Shown piece after piece: positions 42,113 to 54,007 of a stretch of DNA of 64,000 nucleotides (its first letter is position 1; each line of letters starts with the position of its first letter). The notes under the pieces were generated by a model. It had not been told where the DNA came from. It made no database searches and worked only from the letters and a program-made list of their open reading frames with translations. Source of the DNA: Nocardioides sp. CFH 31398 (lineage in GTDB: Bacteria; Actinomycetota; Actinomycetes; Propionibacteriales; Nocardioidaceae). The position numbers and the translations under genes were made by a program. Where the stretch lies: positions 1-64,000 of the forward strand of contig NZ_JAKUHT010000029.1 of the NCBI RefSeq assembly GCF_022436705.1. Direction: 5' to 3'.

Positions 42113-42601
42113 TTAGTCCTCCGACGGCCCGTCCTCGTCGACATCCGGGAGGTCCGGCCCCGGCGTCGCGTCGGTCCCGGTGTCCCCGACCGCCTCCAGC
42201 TCGTCGGCGACGGAGGCGAGGACCCCGTTGACGAAGGGCGGCGACTCGTCGGTGGAGAGGTCGCGCACCAGCGCGACCGCCTCCGACAGGGCGACCGGGC
42301 TCGGGACGTCGTCCACGGCGAGGAGCTCGTACACCGCGAGGCGCAGCACGTTGCGGTCCACGGCGGGCATGCGGGCCAGCGTCCAGCCGCGGCTGTGACG
42401 GGTCAGCAGCTCGTCGATCCGGTCGCGCTGCTCGACGACGCCCCGCACGAGGGTCTCGCTGTACGGGTTCGTCGGCGCGTTGCCGTCGGTGACGAAGGCC
42501 TCCAGGGTCACCAGGGGAGGCTCGCCGCGCAGCTCCGCGGCGTAGAGCACGTCGAGGGCCCGCTTGCGCGCCTTGGAGCGCGCGGTGGTCCGGGTCGCCA
42601 T
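42113..42601 (-). CDS. nusB: Transcription antitermination factor NusB
   Basis: NusB acts with NusE (S10) in antitermination of rRNA operons. The 162-residue all-helical protein has KARKRALDVLYAAELRG near the N-terminus, DELLTRHSRGWTLARMPAVDRNVLRLAVYELL in the core (about 72-105) and SEAVALVRDLSTDESPPFVNGVL. The last 25 residues form an acidic tail. It follows efp by 3 bases, the usual efp-nusB pairing. Confidence 0.95.
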   Translation of the reverse strand: MATRTTARSKARKRALDVLYAAELRGEPPLVTLEAFVTDGNAPTNPYSETLVRGVVEQRDRIDELLTRHSRGWTLARMPAVDRNVLRLAVYELLAVDDVPSPVALSEAVALVRDLSTDESPPFVNGVLASVADELEAVGDTGTDATPGPDLPDVDEDGPSED

Positions 42602-42604
42602 CGG

Positions 42605-43168
42605 CTAGGAGCTCACCCGTCCGAGGTAGGAGGAGTCGCGGGTGTCGACCTTGACGCGCTCACCCGCGGAGATGAAGAGCGGCACGTTGATGGAGTGGCC
42701 GGTCTCCAGCGTGGCGGGCTTGGTGCCGCCGGTGGACCGGTCACCCTGCAGGCCGGGCTCGGTGTAGGTGATCTCGAGCTCGACGGAAGCGGGCAGCTCG
42801 ATGTAGAGCACGCGACCGTCGTTCGTGGCGACGATGGCCTCGCCGTTCTCGAGCAGGAAGTTCTTCGCGTCGCCGACGATCTCCGGCGACACCTCGAGCT
42901 GCTCGTAGGTGCCGGTGTCCATGAAGACGTACGACGTGCCGTCGTTGTAGAGGTACTGCATGGTGCGCTTGTCGACGTTCGCGACCTCGACCTTGACGTC
43001 CGCGTTGAAGGTGCGGTCCACCGTCTTGCCGGACTCGATGTTGCGGATCTTGGACCGCACCACCGCGCCGCCCTTGCCGGGCTTGTGGTGCTGGAACCAC
43101 ATGACCTGCCAGAGCTGACCGTCGAGCCGCAGGACCATGCCGTTCTTGAGGTCGTTCGTCGTCGCCAT
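42605..43168 (-). CDS. efp: Translation elongation factor P
   Basis: EF-P rescues ribosomes stalled at proline stretches. The 187-residue protein has the three-domain family layout: KOW-like N domain with the tip loop [11 protein letters not shown] carrying the conserved Lys (about 30-36), the two OB domains with [11 protein letters not shown] and [26 protein letters not shown], and the C-terminal [21 protein letters not shown]. No EpmA or other tip-modifying enzyme is seen nearby. It is co-transcribed with nusB. Confidence 0.96.
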   Translation of the reverse strand: MATTNDLKNGMVLRLDGQLWQVMWFQHHKPGKGGAVVRSKIRNIESGKTVDRTFNADVKVEVANVDKRTMQYLYNDGTSYVFMDTGTYEQLEVSPEIVGDAKNFLLENGEAIVATNDGRVLYIELPASVELEITYTEPGLQGDRSTGGTKPATLETGHSINVPLFISAGERVKVDTRDSSYLGRVSS

Positions 43169-43212
43169 GCCCAGCAGTCTAGGAGCGGCGGGGCATGGCG
43201 ACCGACCCGGGC

Positions 43213-43386
43213 TCAGCGCTTGAAGGCGTCCTTGACCTTCTCGCCGGCGTCCTTGAGGTTCGCCTTCGACTGGTCGTTCCGGCCCTGGCGCTCCAGGGCG
43301 TCGTCACCGGTCGCCCTGCCGACGGCCTCCTTCGCCTTGCCGGCCAGCTTGTCCTTCGTGTTCTCGGCCTTCTGCTCGTCGCCCAC
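43213..43386 (-). CDS. CsbD-family small stress protein
   Basis: A 57-residue highly charged protein: [20 protein letters not shown] at the start, then [20 protein letters not shown], ending KVKDAFKR. The [19 protein letters not shown]-type core is that of CsbD proteins, small hydrophilic proteins often induced by general stress; their molecular role is not known. The GTG start at 43386 is preceded by GGGAGA at 7 bases. It stands alone between aroQ and efp on the same strand. Confidence 0.85.
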   Translation of the reverse strand: MGDEQKAENTKDKLAGKAKEAVGRATGDDALERQGRNDQSKANLKDAGEKVKDAFKR

Positions 43387-43465
43387 GCGCGTCTCCCGAT
43401 CGGTCGCAGCCTCTGCCCGCGGGGCCCCGCGGGTCCCACGACGGTAGCGGCGGGCGGGCGCCGCG

Positions 43466-43891
43466 TCAGCCCGCGAGGAAGGCGAGCGCGTCGCGGTAGC
43501 CGTCGACGCCGCGGCCGGCGATGACGGTGGCGGCGTGCGGCGTGACGAGCGAGGTGTGCCGGAACTCCTCCGGGCGCTGCTTCGGTTCGGAGATGTGCAC
43601 CTCGACCAGCGGGGCCTCGAGCTGGGCGCAGGCGTCGTAAAGGGCGTAGGAGTAGTGCGTCCAGGCCGCGGCGTTGAGGACGACGGGCACGGCGTCGTCC
43701 GCGGCGGCGTTGAGCCAGTCGATCATCTGGCCCTCGTGGTTGGTCTGGCGCACCTCGACCTCCTGGCCCCGCTCGCGGCCCCAGGCGACGCAGCGTGCGG
43801 CGAGCTCGTCGTGGGTGGTCGAGCCGTAGATCTCGGGCTGGCGACGGCCCAGGCGCCCGAGGTTGGGTCCGTTCAGCACGAGCACCTTCAT
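43466..43891 (-). CDS. aroQ: 3-dehydroquinate dehydratase, type II
   Basis: AroQ removes water from 3-dehydroquinate in the shikimate pathway. The 141-residue subunit begins [13 protein letters not shown], has the lid with catalytic Tyr in [12 protein letters not shown] (Tyr22), [12 protein letters not shown], and the catalytic His in LVEVHISE (about 99). Two motifs deviate from the common form: [12 protein letters not shown] for NPGAYTHTSxAL, and [15 protein letters not shown] for LSNxHAREPFRHHS, but the Asn, His and Arg expected in catalysis remain. The ATG overlaps the aroB stop. Confidence 0.9.
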   Translation of the reverse strand: MKVLVLNGPNLGRLGRRQPEIYGSTTHDELAARCVAWGRERGQEVEVRQTNHEGQMIDWLNAAADDAVPVVLNAAAWTHYSYALYDACAQLEAPLVEVHISEPKQRPEEFRHTSLVTPHAATVIAGRGVDGYRDALAFLAG

Positions 43892-45039
43892 CGGGGTCCT
43901 CCCAGCGCGGCGTACGCCTCGGCCAGCACGGCCGGGTCGGGGTCGGTGAGGATGCGGGGCGAGCCGACGTCGTCCAGCACCACCAGGCGCAGGCTCGCGC
44001 CGCGCGCCTTCTTGTCGACGCGCATGACGGCGAGCAGGTCGTCGAACGACGCCGCGTCGTACGTGGTCGGCAGGCCCAGCCCGGCGAGCACGGCCGCGTG
44101 GCGGTCGGCGACGTCGTCGGCGAGCAGCCCGCTGCGGCGGGCGACCTCGGCGACGAACACCGAGCCGATCGCGACGGCCTCGCCGTGACGGACCGTGTAG
44201 TCGGAGGTCCGCTCGACCGCGTGGGCGAGGGTGTGGCCGTAGTTGAGGGCCTCGCGCCCGGGGTGCCCGCCGGCGCCGCCGGTCTCCCTGAGGTCGCCGG
44301 CGACCACGTGGGCCTTGACCCGCACCGCGCGCAGGACGAGCTCCGCCAGCACGTCGCCGGACGGGTCCAGCGCCGCACCGGGGTCGGCCTCGGCGATCTC
44401 GAGGATGCCGGGGTCGGCCACGAAGCCGCACTTGACGACCTCGGCCATGCCGGCGACCAGCTCGGGTCGGGGCAGCGTCGTGAGCAGGTCGAGGTCGCAC
44501 ACGACGGCGGCGGGCTCGTGGAAGGCGCCGACGAGGTTCTTGCCGGCGCCGGTGTTCACGCCGGTCTTGCCGCCGACGGCCGCGTCGACCATCGCGAGCA
44601 GGGTGGTGGGCACGTGGACGACGGCGACCCCGCGCAGCCAGCAGGCGGCGACGAAGCCCCCGAGGTCGGTCGTCGCTCCCCCGCCGAGGGTGAGGACGGC
44701 GTCGCTGCGGGTGAAGCCGGCCTCCCCGAGCCGCTCCCAGCAGCGCTCGGCGGTGGCGACGGTCTTGGCGACCTCCCCGTCGGGGACGGCCAGCGGCAGC
44801 ACCGTCACGTCGTCCAGGGCGTCGGTCACGGCGTCGCTGAGCGCCGCGGCACGGTCGGCCAGCGGCTCGGGATGGACCAGGGCCACCCGCCGTACACCGG
44901 GCAGCAGGTCGGCGAGCAGGCGCGGGACCTCGGCGAGCAGCCCGCGGCCCACGAGGACGTCGTACGGCGCGGCGGTCGCGACGCGCACCGCCTCCACCCC
45001 GGCCCCGGACCCGGCCCCGGCCCCGGGAGCCTGGGTCAC
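43888..45039 (-). CDS. aroB: 3-dehydroquinate synthase
   Basis: AroB makes 3-dehydroquinate from DAHP using NAD+ and a metal. The 383-residue enzyme shows [20 protein letters not shown] (NAD-binding, about 110-129), [29 protein letters not shown] (substrate and metal region), [10 protein letters not shown] and the metal His in [15 protein letters not shown]. The first 15 residues are Gly/Ala-rich and probably disordered. The GTG start overlaps aroK by four bases. It is part of the aroC-aroK-aroB-aroQ transcript. Confidence 0.96.
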   Translation of the reverse strand: MTQAPGAGAGSGAGVEAVRVATAAPYDVLVGRGLLAEVPRLLADLLPGVRRVALVHPEPLADRAAALSDAVTDALDDVTVLPLAVPDGEVAKTVATAERCWERLGEAGFTRSDAVLTLGGGATTDLGGFVAACWLRGVAVVHVPTTLLAMVDAAVGGKTGVNTGAGKNLVGAFHEPAAVVCDLDLLTTLPRPELVAGMAEVVKCGFVADPGILEIAEADPGAALDPSGDVLAELVLRAVRVKAHVVAGDLRETGGAGGHPGREALNYGHTLAHAVERTSDYTVRHGEAVAIGSVFVAEVARRSGLLADDVADRHAAVLAGLGLPTTYDAASFDDLLAVMRVDKKARGASLRLVVLDDVGSPRILTDPDPAVLAEAYAALGGPR

Positions 45040-45548
45040 GCCCGTACCTCGACGGCGTCGCGGACGGCCTCGGCCACGGCGGCGGAGTCGAGGTCGTCGG
45101 TGTCGACGACGACGCTCGCCACCGCGGTGTAGACGGGCGCGCGCTCGTCGAGGATCGCCTTGAGGCGTCCGCGGACGTTGCCGAGCAGCAGCGGCCGGGC
45201 GGAGCCCAGGCCGACCCTCGACACGGCCTGCGTCAGTCCGACGCGGAGGAAGACGACGGTGTGGCCGGCCAGCCGCTCGCGGGTCTCGGAGTCCATGACG
45301 GCGCCGCCGCCGAGGGCGAGGACGCCGTCGTGCTCGGCGAGCGCCGTCGCCACGGCCTCCCGCTCGAGGGCCCGGAACCGGGCCTCGCCCTCCTCGACGA
45401 ACACGTCGGCGACGCTGCGGCCCGCCGTGGTCTCGACGTCGGCGTCGGTGTCGCGGAACCCGACGCCCCAGGCCTCGGCGAGCAGCGGGCCGACGGTGCT
45501 CTTGCCGGCGCCCATGGGGCCGATGAGCACGACGCGGGGTCCGCTCAC
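45036..45548 (-). CDS. aroK: Shikimate kinase
   Basis: AroK phosphorylates shikimate. The 170-residue P-loop enzyme starts [18 protein letters not shown] (Walker A about 10-17), with the shikimate Asp in FRDTDADVE (about 31-39), [15 protein letters not shown] (about 78-85) and the lid Arg in RPLLLGN. Length is standard. I chose the GTG at 45548 because it overlaps the aroC stop as GTGA and directly precedes the first beta strand. Confidence 0.96.
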   Translation of the reverse strand: MSGPRVVLIGPMGAGKSTVGPLLAEAWGVGFRDTDADVETTAGRSVADVFVEEGEARFRALEREAVATALAEHDGVLALGGGAVMDSETRERLAGHTVVFLRVGLTQAVSRVGLGSARPLLLGNVRGRLKAILDERAPVYTAVASVVVDTDDLDSAAVAEAVRDAVEVRA

Positions 45549-46741
45549 GGCTGCTGCCACTTCGCCGCGATCGCCTCGAGGTAGGTCCGCGCGTTGCGGC
45601 GGGTCTCCCCGAGGGAGTCGCCGCCGAACTTCTCCAGCGCGGCGTCGGCGACGACGAGGGCGACCATCGCCTCGGCCACGACGCCCGCGGCGGGCACCGC
45701 GCACACGTCCGAGCGCTGGTGGTGCGCCACGGCCTCCTCGCCGGTGGCGACGTCGACGGTGCGCAGGGCCCGCGGGACGGTCGCGATGGGCTTCATGGCC
45801 GCGCGGACGCGCAGCGCCTCCCCGGTGGTCATGCCGCCCTCGGTGCCGCCGGCACGGCCGGTCACCCGCGAGAACGAGCCGGCCTCGTCGCCGTGGACGA
45901 TCTCGTCGTGGGCCAGCGAGCCGGGGGTCGCGGCGAGCGCGAAGCCGTCGCCGACCTCGACGCCCTTGATGGCCTGGATCCCCATGAGCGCCCCCGCGAG
46001 GCGGGAGTCGAGCCGGCGGTCCCAGTGCACGTGCGAGCCGAGACCGGGCGGCAGCCCGTGGACGACGACCTCGACGACGCCGCCCAGGGTGTCGCCGTCC
46101 TTGTGGGCCTCGTCGACACGGGCGACCATCGCGGCGGACGCCTCGGGGTCCAGGCAGCGCACCGGGTCGGCGTCCAGGCGCTCGACGTCGTCGGGCACCG
46201 GGACCACGCCCGCGGGCGCGGCGACGCCGCCGAGCTCCACGACGTGCGAGACCACGTGGGCGCCGAGGGCGTGCTCGAGGAACGAGGCGGCCACGGTGCC
46301 GAGGGCGACGCGGGCGGCGGTCTCCCGGGCGGAGGCGCGCTCGAGGACGGGCCGGGCCTCGTCGAAGTCGTACTTCTGCATGCCGACCAGGTCGGCGTGG
46401 CCGGGCCGGGGCCGGGTGAGCGGGGCGTTGCGGGCCAGGGAGGCGAGCTCCTCGGCGTCGACCGGGTCGGCCGACATCACGCGCTCCCACTTCGGCCACT
46501 CGGTGTTGCCGACGCCGATGGCGACGGGTCCGCCCTGGGTCAGCCCGTGGCGGACGCCGCCGACCAGGGTGACCTCGTCGGCCTCGAACTTCATCCGGGC
46601 CCCGCGGCCGTAGCCGAGCCGGCGGCGGGCCAGGGCCGAGGCGACGTCGGCGGTGGTGACGGGGACCCCGGAGGGCAGTCCCTCGAGGATGGCGACCAGG
46701 GACGGGCCGTGGGACTCCCCCGCGGTGAGCCAGCGCAGCAT
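45545..46741 (-). CDS. aroC: Chorismate synthase
   Basis: AroC forms chorismate from EPSP with reduced FMN. The 398-residue protein starts [25 protein letters not shown], contains [19 protein letters not shown], the RPGHADL motif, [14 protein letters not shown] and [23 protein letters not shown] near the C-terminus, all typical. It heads the aroCKBQ string. aroA is not in the window. Confidence 0.97.
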   Translation of the reverse strand: MLRWLTAGESHGPSLVAILEGLPSGVPVTTADVASALARRRLGYGRGARMKFEADEVTLVGGVRHGLTQGGPVAIGVGNTEWPKWERVMSADPVDAEELASLARNAPLTRPRPGHADLVGMQKYDFDEARPVLERASARETAARVALGTVAASFLEHALGAHVVSHVVELGGVAAPAGVVPVPDDVERLDADPVRCLDPEASAAMVARVDEAHKDGDTLGGVVEVVVHGLPPGLGSHVHWDRRLDSRLAGALMGIQAIKGVEVGDGFALAATPGSLAHDEIVHGDEAGSFSRVTGRAGGTEGGMTTGEALRVRAAMKPIATVPRALRTVDVATGEEAVAHHQRSDVCAVPAAGVVAEAMVALVVADAALEKFGGDSLGETRRNARTYLEAIAAKWQQP

Positions 46742-46754
46742 GGGGGCGAGTCTG

Positions 46755-47483
46755 TCACGGGCCGCTGACGGCCCAGGACCCCGCTGCCGGGCCGAGCAGG
46801 ACGCCGACCACGACGCCCAGCAGGAGGAACGGCCCCAGGGGGTAGGCGCGGCTGCGCCGGCGGTCGAGCAGCCGCAGCAGCAGGCCGCCGACGCCGCCCA
46901 GGAGCAGGCCGGACCACAGCCCGAGCAGGAGCGGGGCCCAGCCGAGGTGGCCGAGCACGATCCCGATCAGCCCGGCCAGCCGCACGTCGCCGTACCCCAG
47001 CGAGGCCGGCGAGAGCAGCCACAGCAGGAGGAAGAACCCGCCGCCGACGGCCCAGCCGAGGGCGGAGCCGACGACGCCGTCCCAGTCGCCGGAGACCGGG
47101 CGGCCCAGCAGCGCGAGGGGGACGACGACGGCGTACGTCGGGAAGACGAGCCGGTTGGGCAGCATCCGCGTGCGCAGGTCGACGTACGCGAGGACGACGC
47201 CGGGCGGGACGAGCACGAGCAGCAGCACCAGCGCCCAGGTGGCGCCCGTCGCGGCGGCCAGGGCGGCGCCGAGGATCCCGGCGACCACCGCGGCGCCGGC
47301 GCGGAGGCCGCGGGCCGCGCCGATCGCGGCGTACGTCGGCCTGGGGGCCTCGTCGTCGCGGCGGGCGGGCGGCTCCGTCGGCTCGGGCAGCCGGGCGACG
47401 CCGGCCGCGACCGGCAGCGTGGCCAGGGCGCAGAGGAGCGCGCAGGCGACGACGAGCACGGGGCCGTCGGCGAGCGGGGCCAC
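46755..47483 (-). CDS. Type IV prepilin peptidase (A24 family), methylase-free
   Basis: A 242-residue inner-membrane aspartic protease with about seven hydrophobic segments. The two catalytic aspartates are in [11 protein letters not shown] (about 106-116) and [14 protein letters not shown] (about 162-175). The N-terminal zinc/methyltransferase domain of PilD is absent, as in other short actinobacterial members. It should process prepilin-like signal peptides of Flp/Tad or competence pili, though none are encoded here. It lies between aroE and aroC, an arrangement common in actinobacteria and probably not functional in aromatic synthesis. Confidence 0.85.
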   Translation of the reverse strand: MAPLADGPVLVVACALLCALATLPVAAGVARLPEPTEPPARRDDEAPRPTYAAIGAARGLRAGAAVVAGILGAALAAATGATWALVLLLVLVPPGVVLAYVDLRTRMLPNRLVFPTYAVVVPLALLGRPVSGDWDGVVGSALGWAVGGGFFLLLWLLSPASLGYGDVRLAGLIGIVLGHLGWAPLLLGLWSGLLLGGVGGLLLRLLDRRRSRAYPLGPFLLLGVVVGVLLGPAAGSWAVSGP

Positions 47484-47484
47484 G

Positions 47485-48354
47485 TCAGGCCCGGGTGGCC
47501 AGCGCGGCCAGGCCCGCGTCGCGCATCGCGCCCAGCGGCGCCGCGTGGCCCGTGAACAGGGCGAGCTGCAGCGCGGCCTGGTGGACGAGGAGGTCGAACC
47601 CGCTCACGAGGACGGCACCGGTGGCCTCGGCGGCGCGGGCCAGCGGGGTCGGCCAGGGGTCGTAGAGGGCCTCGAAGACCGCACCGGACGCCCCGGCCGC
47701 CACGACGCAGGCGGCGACCAGCTCCTCGGACTGCGCGGCGGCGGGCACCGTGGACACGACGAGGTCACCGGTCACCGTCGACGGCTCGAGCAGGTCGATC
47801 TCCACCCTCGGTGCTGCGGGGTGCGCCCGCACCGCCGCGGCCGCCTCCTCCGCGCGGCCGGGCTCGCGCACGCAGAACCGCACCACCTCGGCCCCCAGGT
47901 CGGCGGCGGCGAGGGCGAGCGACGCCGCCGTCGCTCCCCCGCCCAGCACCGCCACCCGGCGGGGCAGGACGTCGCGCTCGGCCAGCGCCGCGACCGCCCC
48001 CGGCACGTCGGTGTTGTGCCCGTGCACCGGTCCGACGACCCCGCCGGACCCGGGGTCGAGCACGAGGGTGTTGACGCCGCCGGCGCGCGCCGCGGCGTCG
48101 TCGAGGCTGCCGCGCCGCTCCGCGAGGGCGTGGGCCTCCCGCTTGAGCGGCATCGTCACCGACAGCCCCCGCCACCCCTCGCCCGAGCCGAGGAGCTCGT
48201 CGACGAACCCCGCGAGGCCACCCGCCGGCACCCGGTGCGCGGTGTAGCGGCCCGCGAGCCCGAGGGCGTCGTACGCCGCGGCGTGCAGCACCGGGGACAG
48301 CGAGTGCGCGACGGGGTCGCCCACCACGCCGCAGCGGATCAGGGCAGCGGGCAC
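47485..48354 (-). CDS. aroE: Shikimate dehydrogenase
   Basis: AroE reduces 3-dehydroshikimate with NADPH. The 289-residue protein has the shikimate site GDPVAHSLSPVLHAAAYDALG (about 10-30), the catalytic Lys in VTMPLKREAHALAE (about 63-76), GPVHGHNTDVPG (about 106-117) and the Rossmann GGGATAASLALA. Starts with GTG. mltG ends 7 bases upstream, so it belongs to the alaS-ruvX-mltG-aroE transcript. Confidence 0.93.
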   Translation of the reverse strand: MPAALIRCGVVGDPVAHSLSPVLHAAAYDALGLAGRYTAHRVPAGGLAGFVDELLGSGEGWRGLSVTMPLKREAHALAERRGSLDDAAARAGGVNTLVLDPGSGGVVGPVHGHNTDVPGAVAALAERDVLPRRVAVLGGGATAASLALAAADLGAEVVRFCVREPGRAEEAAAAVRAHPAAPRVEIDLLEPSTVTGDLVVSTVPAAAQSEELVAACVVAAGASGAVFEALYDPWPTPLARAAEATGAVLVSGFDLLVHQAALQLALFTGHAAPLGAMRDAGLAALATRA

Positions 48355-48361
48355 CAGACCC

Positions 48362-49741
48362 TCAGCACGCGTCCGAGGTCGTGCAGTACTCGTTGAGCTC
48401 CGCGACGTTCTGCTCGTGCTCGGCGAACGTCTCAGCGAACTTCGTCTCGCCGGTCGCCAGGTCGACGGTCACGTAGTAGAACCAGTCGCCGTCCGCGGGG
48501 TTCGCCGCCGCCTCGATGGCGGCGTCTCCGGGCGCCTCGATCGGCGTCGGCGGCAGGCCCGGGTAGCGGTAGGTGTTGTACGGCGAGTCGATCTGCCGGT
48601 CCTCCTCGGTGGTGCGGGCACCGAGGTCCTCGCCGGAGGCGTAGTTGACCGTCGCGTCGAGCTGCAGCAACCCGTCGGTCTCGTCGCCCTCCAGGCGGTT
48701 GTAGATGACGCGAGCGACGCGGGCGCGGTCCTCGGGCCGGCTGGCCTCCGCCTCCACGAGGCTGGCCACGGTCATGACCTCCTCCGGCGTGTAGCCCAGC
48801 TCCTGCGCGCGGCCGACGAGGTTCGCCGCGTCGGCGGACTGCTGCCACCGGGCGACCATGGCCCGCAGCATGCTGCGCGGGGACTGGTCCTCGCCGAAGT
48901 CGTACGTCGCGGGGAACAGGTAGCCCTCGACCTCGCCGCCGGCGAACGACGGCAGCCCCAGCGCGTCGGGGTTCTCCAGCGCCTGCTCGAAGCGGCGGAC
49001 GGGGACGCCGGTGCCGTCGCTGAGGACGTCCACGATCTCCTCGACCCGCAGCCCCTCCGGGACGGTGACGCCGTTGCCGCTCACGAGGTTGTCGGGGTCC
49101 ACGAGGACCTCGAGGGCCTCCTGCGCGCTCATCTCGCGGCGCAGCTCGTAGAAGCCGACCTGGATGCCGGTCGAGCGGTCGTCGGTGGACGCCGCGTCGG
49201 TGAAGGCCTCGGCGGACGCCACGACGTCCTCGGCGACGAGGCCCTGGGCGATGTCGGTGGCGTTGTCGCCCTGCTGGACCTCGAACTGCACCCGTCCCGT
49301 CCCGGGGCCGGGGTAGTCGTCCGGGCCGTCGCCGAAGCGCGACTCCAGGGCGCCGATGCCGCGCGAGACGGCCAGGTAGAGGCCGCCGACCACGAGGGCG
49401 AGGACGACGACGGCCACGAGGCAGCCGACGCCGGAGGTGCGCTTGCGCTTGGCGCGGCGGCTGCCGGGGCGGCGGGTGGCGACGAGCACCTCGCCGCCGG
49501 CCGTAGCCACCAGCGGGTCGCCCCGGTCGTCGACGACCGGCTCGCCCTGCTCGTCGTAGATCGGCTCGACGGGACCGTCGTAGGTGACCTCGCCGTGCTC
49601 GTCGAACAGGTGCCCGTCGTACGGCTGGTCGTCGTACGCGCCGCCATCGTGGGGCGGGCCGCCGGGCTCGGAGGCGTGAGGATCGGGTCCCAGGGCGTCG
49701 TCGTCGACGCCGTGGGGGCGGGGATTCCCCGGTTCGCTCAT
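48362..49741 (-). CDS. mltG: Endolytic murein transglycosylase
   Basis: MltG cleaves nascent glycan strands and so ends peptidoglycan polymerisation. The 459-residue protein has a cytoplasmic, acidic, Tyr/Asp-rich region of about 105 residues, a single membrane segment (GVGCLVAVVVLALVVGGLYLAV, about 108-129), then the LysM-like region and the YceG catalytic domain with the active Glu in VASLVEAEASRPEDRARVARVIYNRL. The long cytoplasmic part is typical for actinobacteria. Its ATG overlaps with ruvX at the other end of that gene's stop (ATGA). Confidence 0.93.
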   Translation of the reverse strand: MSEPGNPRPHGVDDDALGPDPHASEPGGPPHDGGAYDDQPYDGHLFDEHGEVTYDGPVEPIYDEQGEPVVDDRGDPLVATAGGEVLVATRRPGSRRAKRKRTSGVGCLVAVVVLALVVGGLYLAVSRGIGALESRFGDGPDDYPGPGTGRVQFEVQQGDNATDIAQGLVAEDVVASAEAFTDAASTDDRSTGIQVGFYELRREMSAQEALEVLVDPDNLVSGNGVTVPEGLRVEEIVDVLSDGTGVPVRRFEQALENPDALGLPSFAGGEVEGYLFPATYDFGEDQSPRSMLRAMVARWQQSADAANLVGRAQELGYTPEEVMTVASLVEAEASRPEDRARVARVIYNRLEGDETDGLLQLDATVNYASGEDLGARTTEEDRQIDSPYNTYRYPGLPPTPIEAPGDAAIEAAANPADGDWFYYVTVDLATGETKFAETFAEHEQNVAELNEYCTTSDAC

Positions 49742-50271
49742 GCCTCTCCTCCTCCGGACGGGGTGTCTCCCGTCGCGGGGTGTGTCTGCGGCTGGTCCTG
49801 TGACGGTGTGGTGGGTCGGCCTCCCGAGACGACCTCGCCGGGCGCAGCCCCCGTGCTGCGCTCGGTGTCCAGGGCGTGCTGCAGGATCAGCACCGCGGCG
49901 GCCTGGTCGACCACGTCGCGCCGGGCGCGGCCGTGCCGACCCTGCTCCCGCAGCATAGATTCTGCCGACACGGTGGTCAGGCGTTCATCACACAGCCTGA
50001 CGGGGACCGGGGCAACCTGACGCGCCAGGCGACGCGCGAACCGTCGCGACTCCGCGGCGGCGGGGCCCTCGCCCCCGTTCAGCGAGCGGGGCAGCCCGAC
50101 GACGACCTCGACGGCCTCGTGCTCGCGCACGAGGGCCGCGAGGCGGCGCAGGTCGTCCTTGCCGCGACGGACCGTCTCGACGGGGACCGCGAGCACACCG
50201 GCGGGGTCGCTGCGGGCGACCCCGATCCTGGCCTTCCCGGGGTCGACGCCGAGGCGCGTGCCGGATCGCAC
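49738..50271 (-). CDS. ruvX: Putative Holliday junction resolvase / pre-16S rRNA nuclease (YqgF)
   Basis: A 177-residue RNase H-fold nuclease of the YqgF family. The acidic residues lie in LGVDPGKARIGVARSD (about 7-22), VVVGLPRSLNG (about 55-65), CDERLTTVSAE (about 94-104) and VVDQAAAVLILQHALD (about 118-133). Family members process the 5' end of 16S rRNA or resolve DNA junctions. The last 40 residues are a Pro/Thr/Gln-rich tail. It starts with GTG 2 bases after alaS. Confidence 0.92.
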   Translation of the reverse strand: MRSGTRLGVDPGKARIGVARSDPAGVLAVPVETVRRGKDDLRRLAALVREHEAVEVVVGLPRSLNGGEGPAAAESRRFARRLARQVAPVPVRLCDERLTTVSAESMLREQGRHGRARRDVVDQAAAVLILQHALDTERSTGAAPGEVVSGGRPTTPSQDQPQTHPATGDTPSGGGEA

Positions 50272-50273
50272 CC

Positions 50274-52987
<2,714 letters not shown>

Positions 52988-52988
<1 letters not shown>

Positions 52989-53263
52989 CAGTCCTGGTCC
53001 TCTCTCGACGTCGGCTCCGGCACCGGGCCCGACTCCAGCGCGCGGTACCCGGGCTCGGGCACCCCGTAGCGCTCACGCAGCTCCACCTCGCGCTCGACGG
53101 CGCCGGCGCGGACCTCCTCGGCCATGATCCGCGCGCCCAGCGCGACGGCACCGATGCGGTCGCGCAGGCCGTCGGCCGTGAGGGACTCGGCCAGCCGGCG
53201 CGCACGGGCCATCGCGTAGACCCCCGCACCGGCCCCCGCGACGAACCACAGGGTCCTGGGCAT
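52988..53263 (-). CDS. Small DUF6167-like membrane-anchored protein
   Basis: A 91-residue protein. Residues 1-22 (PRTLWFVAGAGAGVYAMARA) form a short glycine-rich membrane segment with GxGxG spacing; the rest is a charged helix with RARRLAESLTADGLRDRIGA and a Pro/Glu tail. It resembles the DUF6167 proteins that actinobacteria keep next to alaS. Function is unknown. The stop codon abuts the alaS start, and the ATG overlaps the previous gene's stop by one base. Confidence 0.7.
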
Positions 53264-53775
53264 CAGGCGGCCTCCCGCTCCTCGGCCTGCATCCGGCGCA
53301 GCGCGGCCTTCATGTCGCTGCGGCGCTGCTTGCGCGCGCGCCGCACCTCGCGCCGCATCTCGAAGCGGACCCGGTTGCGGGTCTCCGCGTTGAGCGCGCG
53401 TCGTACGCCGTGGGTGAGGGAGGCGAGCCGGATGACGGACTCGCGCAGCACCATGTCGGTGAACACCGGCGCCGGCAGCGCGCGGCCCTCGACGGCGGCC
53501 GCGCCGACCGAATGGTCGGGGTCCCCGTCGTCCGGGAGTCCGAGCGGCACGCTCGGGGTGACGGCGGCCGGTGCCGCCGGCCTCGCGGACCCCGTCGGGG
53601 TCACCCGCCCGCGGCCGGCCTCGAGCTCGTCGAGACGCCGCCGCAGCTCGGCACCCTCGGCCCGCGCGGCCTCGAGGTCCCGCCGCGCGGCCCGCCGCGT
53701 CCGGGACGCCAGCAGCAGGGCCCCGAGCCCCGCCACGAGGGCGGTCCCGGCGCACACCAGCAGCGCGACGTCCAT
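53263..53775 (-). CDS. Membrane-anchored coiled-coil protein, function unknown
   Basis: A 170-residue protein with an N-terminal membrane segment (residues 2-24, DVALLVCAGTALVAGLGALL), a following basic coiled-coil helix (about 25-55, RRAARRDLEAARAEGAELRR), a Pro-rich linker, and a very basic C-terminal helix (about 118-168) rich in Arg. It is a DUF948-like or YtxH-like architecture, but I cannot assign a family with certainty. It stands at the head of the alaS transcript, just downstream of repeat array 3, which must contain or border its promoter. Confidence 0.6.
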   Translation of the reverse strand: MDVALLVCAGTALVAGLGALLLASRTRRAARRDLEAARAEGAELRRRLDELEAGRGRVTPTGSARPAAPAAVTPSVPLGLPDDGDPDHSVGAAAVEGRALPAPVFTDMVLRESVIRLASLTHGVRRALNAETRNRVRFEMRREVRRARKQRRSDMKAALRRMQAEEREAA

Positions 53776-53799
53776 GACGCCGCACCCTACCCGCGCGCC

Positions 53800-53998
53800 G
53801 AGTCGGCCCGAACGCACCGCCCCACGACGCCGAGTCGTCCCGAACGCACGCCCCCACGACACCGAGTCGTCCCCAACGCACGCCCCCACGACGCCGAGTC
53901 GTCCCGAACGCACGCCCCCACGACACCGAGTCGTCCCCAACGCACGCCCCCAGGACGCCGAGTCGTCCCCAACGCACGCCCCCACGACACCGAGTCGT
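53800..53998. repeat. Array 3 of the 32-bp repeat family, seven direct units
   Basis: Seven units begin GAGTCG at 53800, 53832, 53864, 53896, 53928, 53960 and 53992, exactly 32 bases apart. After the first (GAGTCGGCCC), units read GAGTCGTCCCGAACGCACGC or GAGTCGTCCCCAACGCACGC in an almost alternating pattern, followed by CCCCACGACRCC. The array lies between the end of the AbiEi/DUF559-like gene and the start of the membrane-anchored coiled-coil gene. Its orientation is opposite to array 4 on the other side of the DUF559-like gene. Confidence 0.92.
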
Positions 53999-54007
53999 CC
54001 CGGACCG

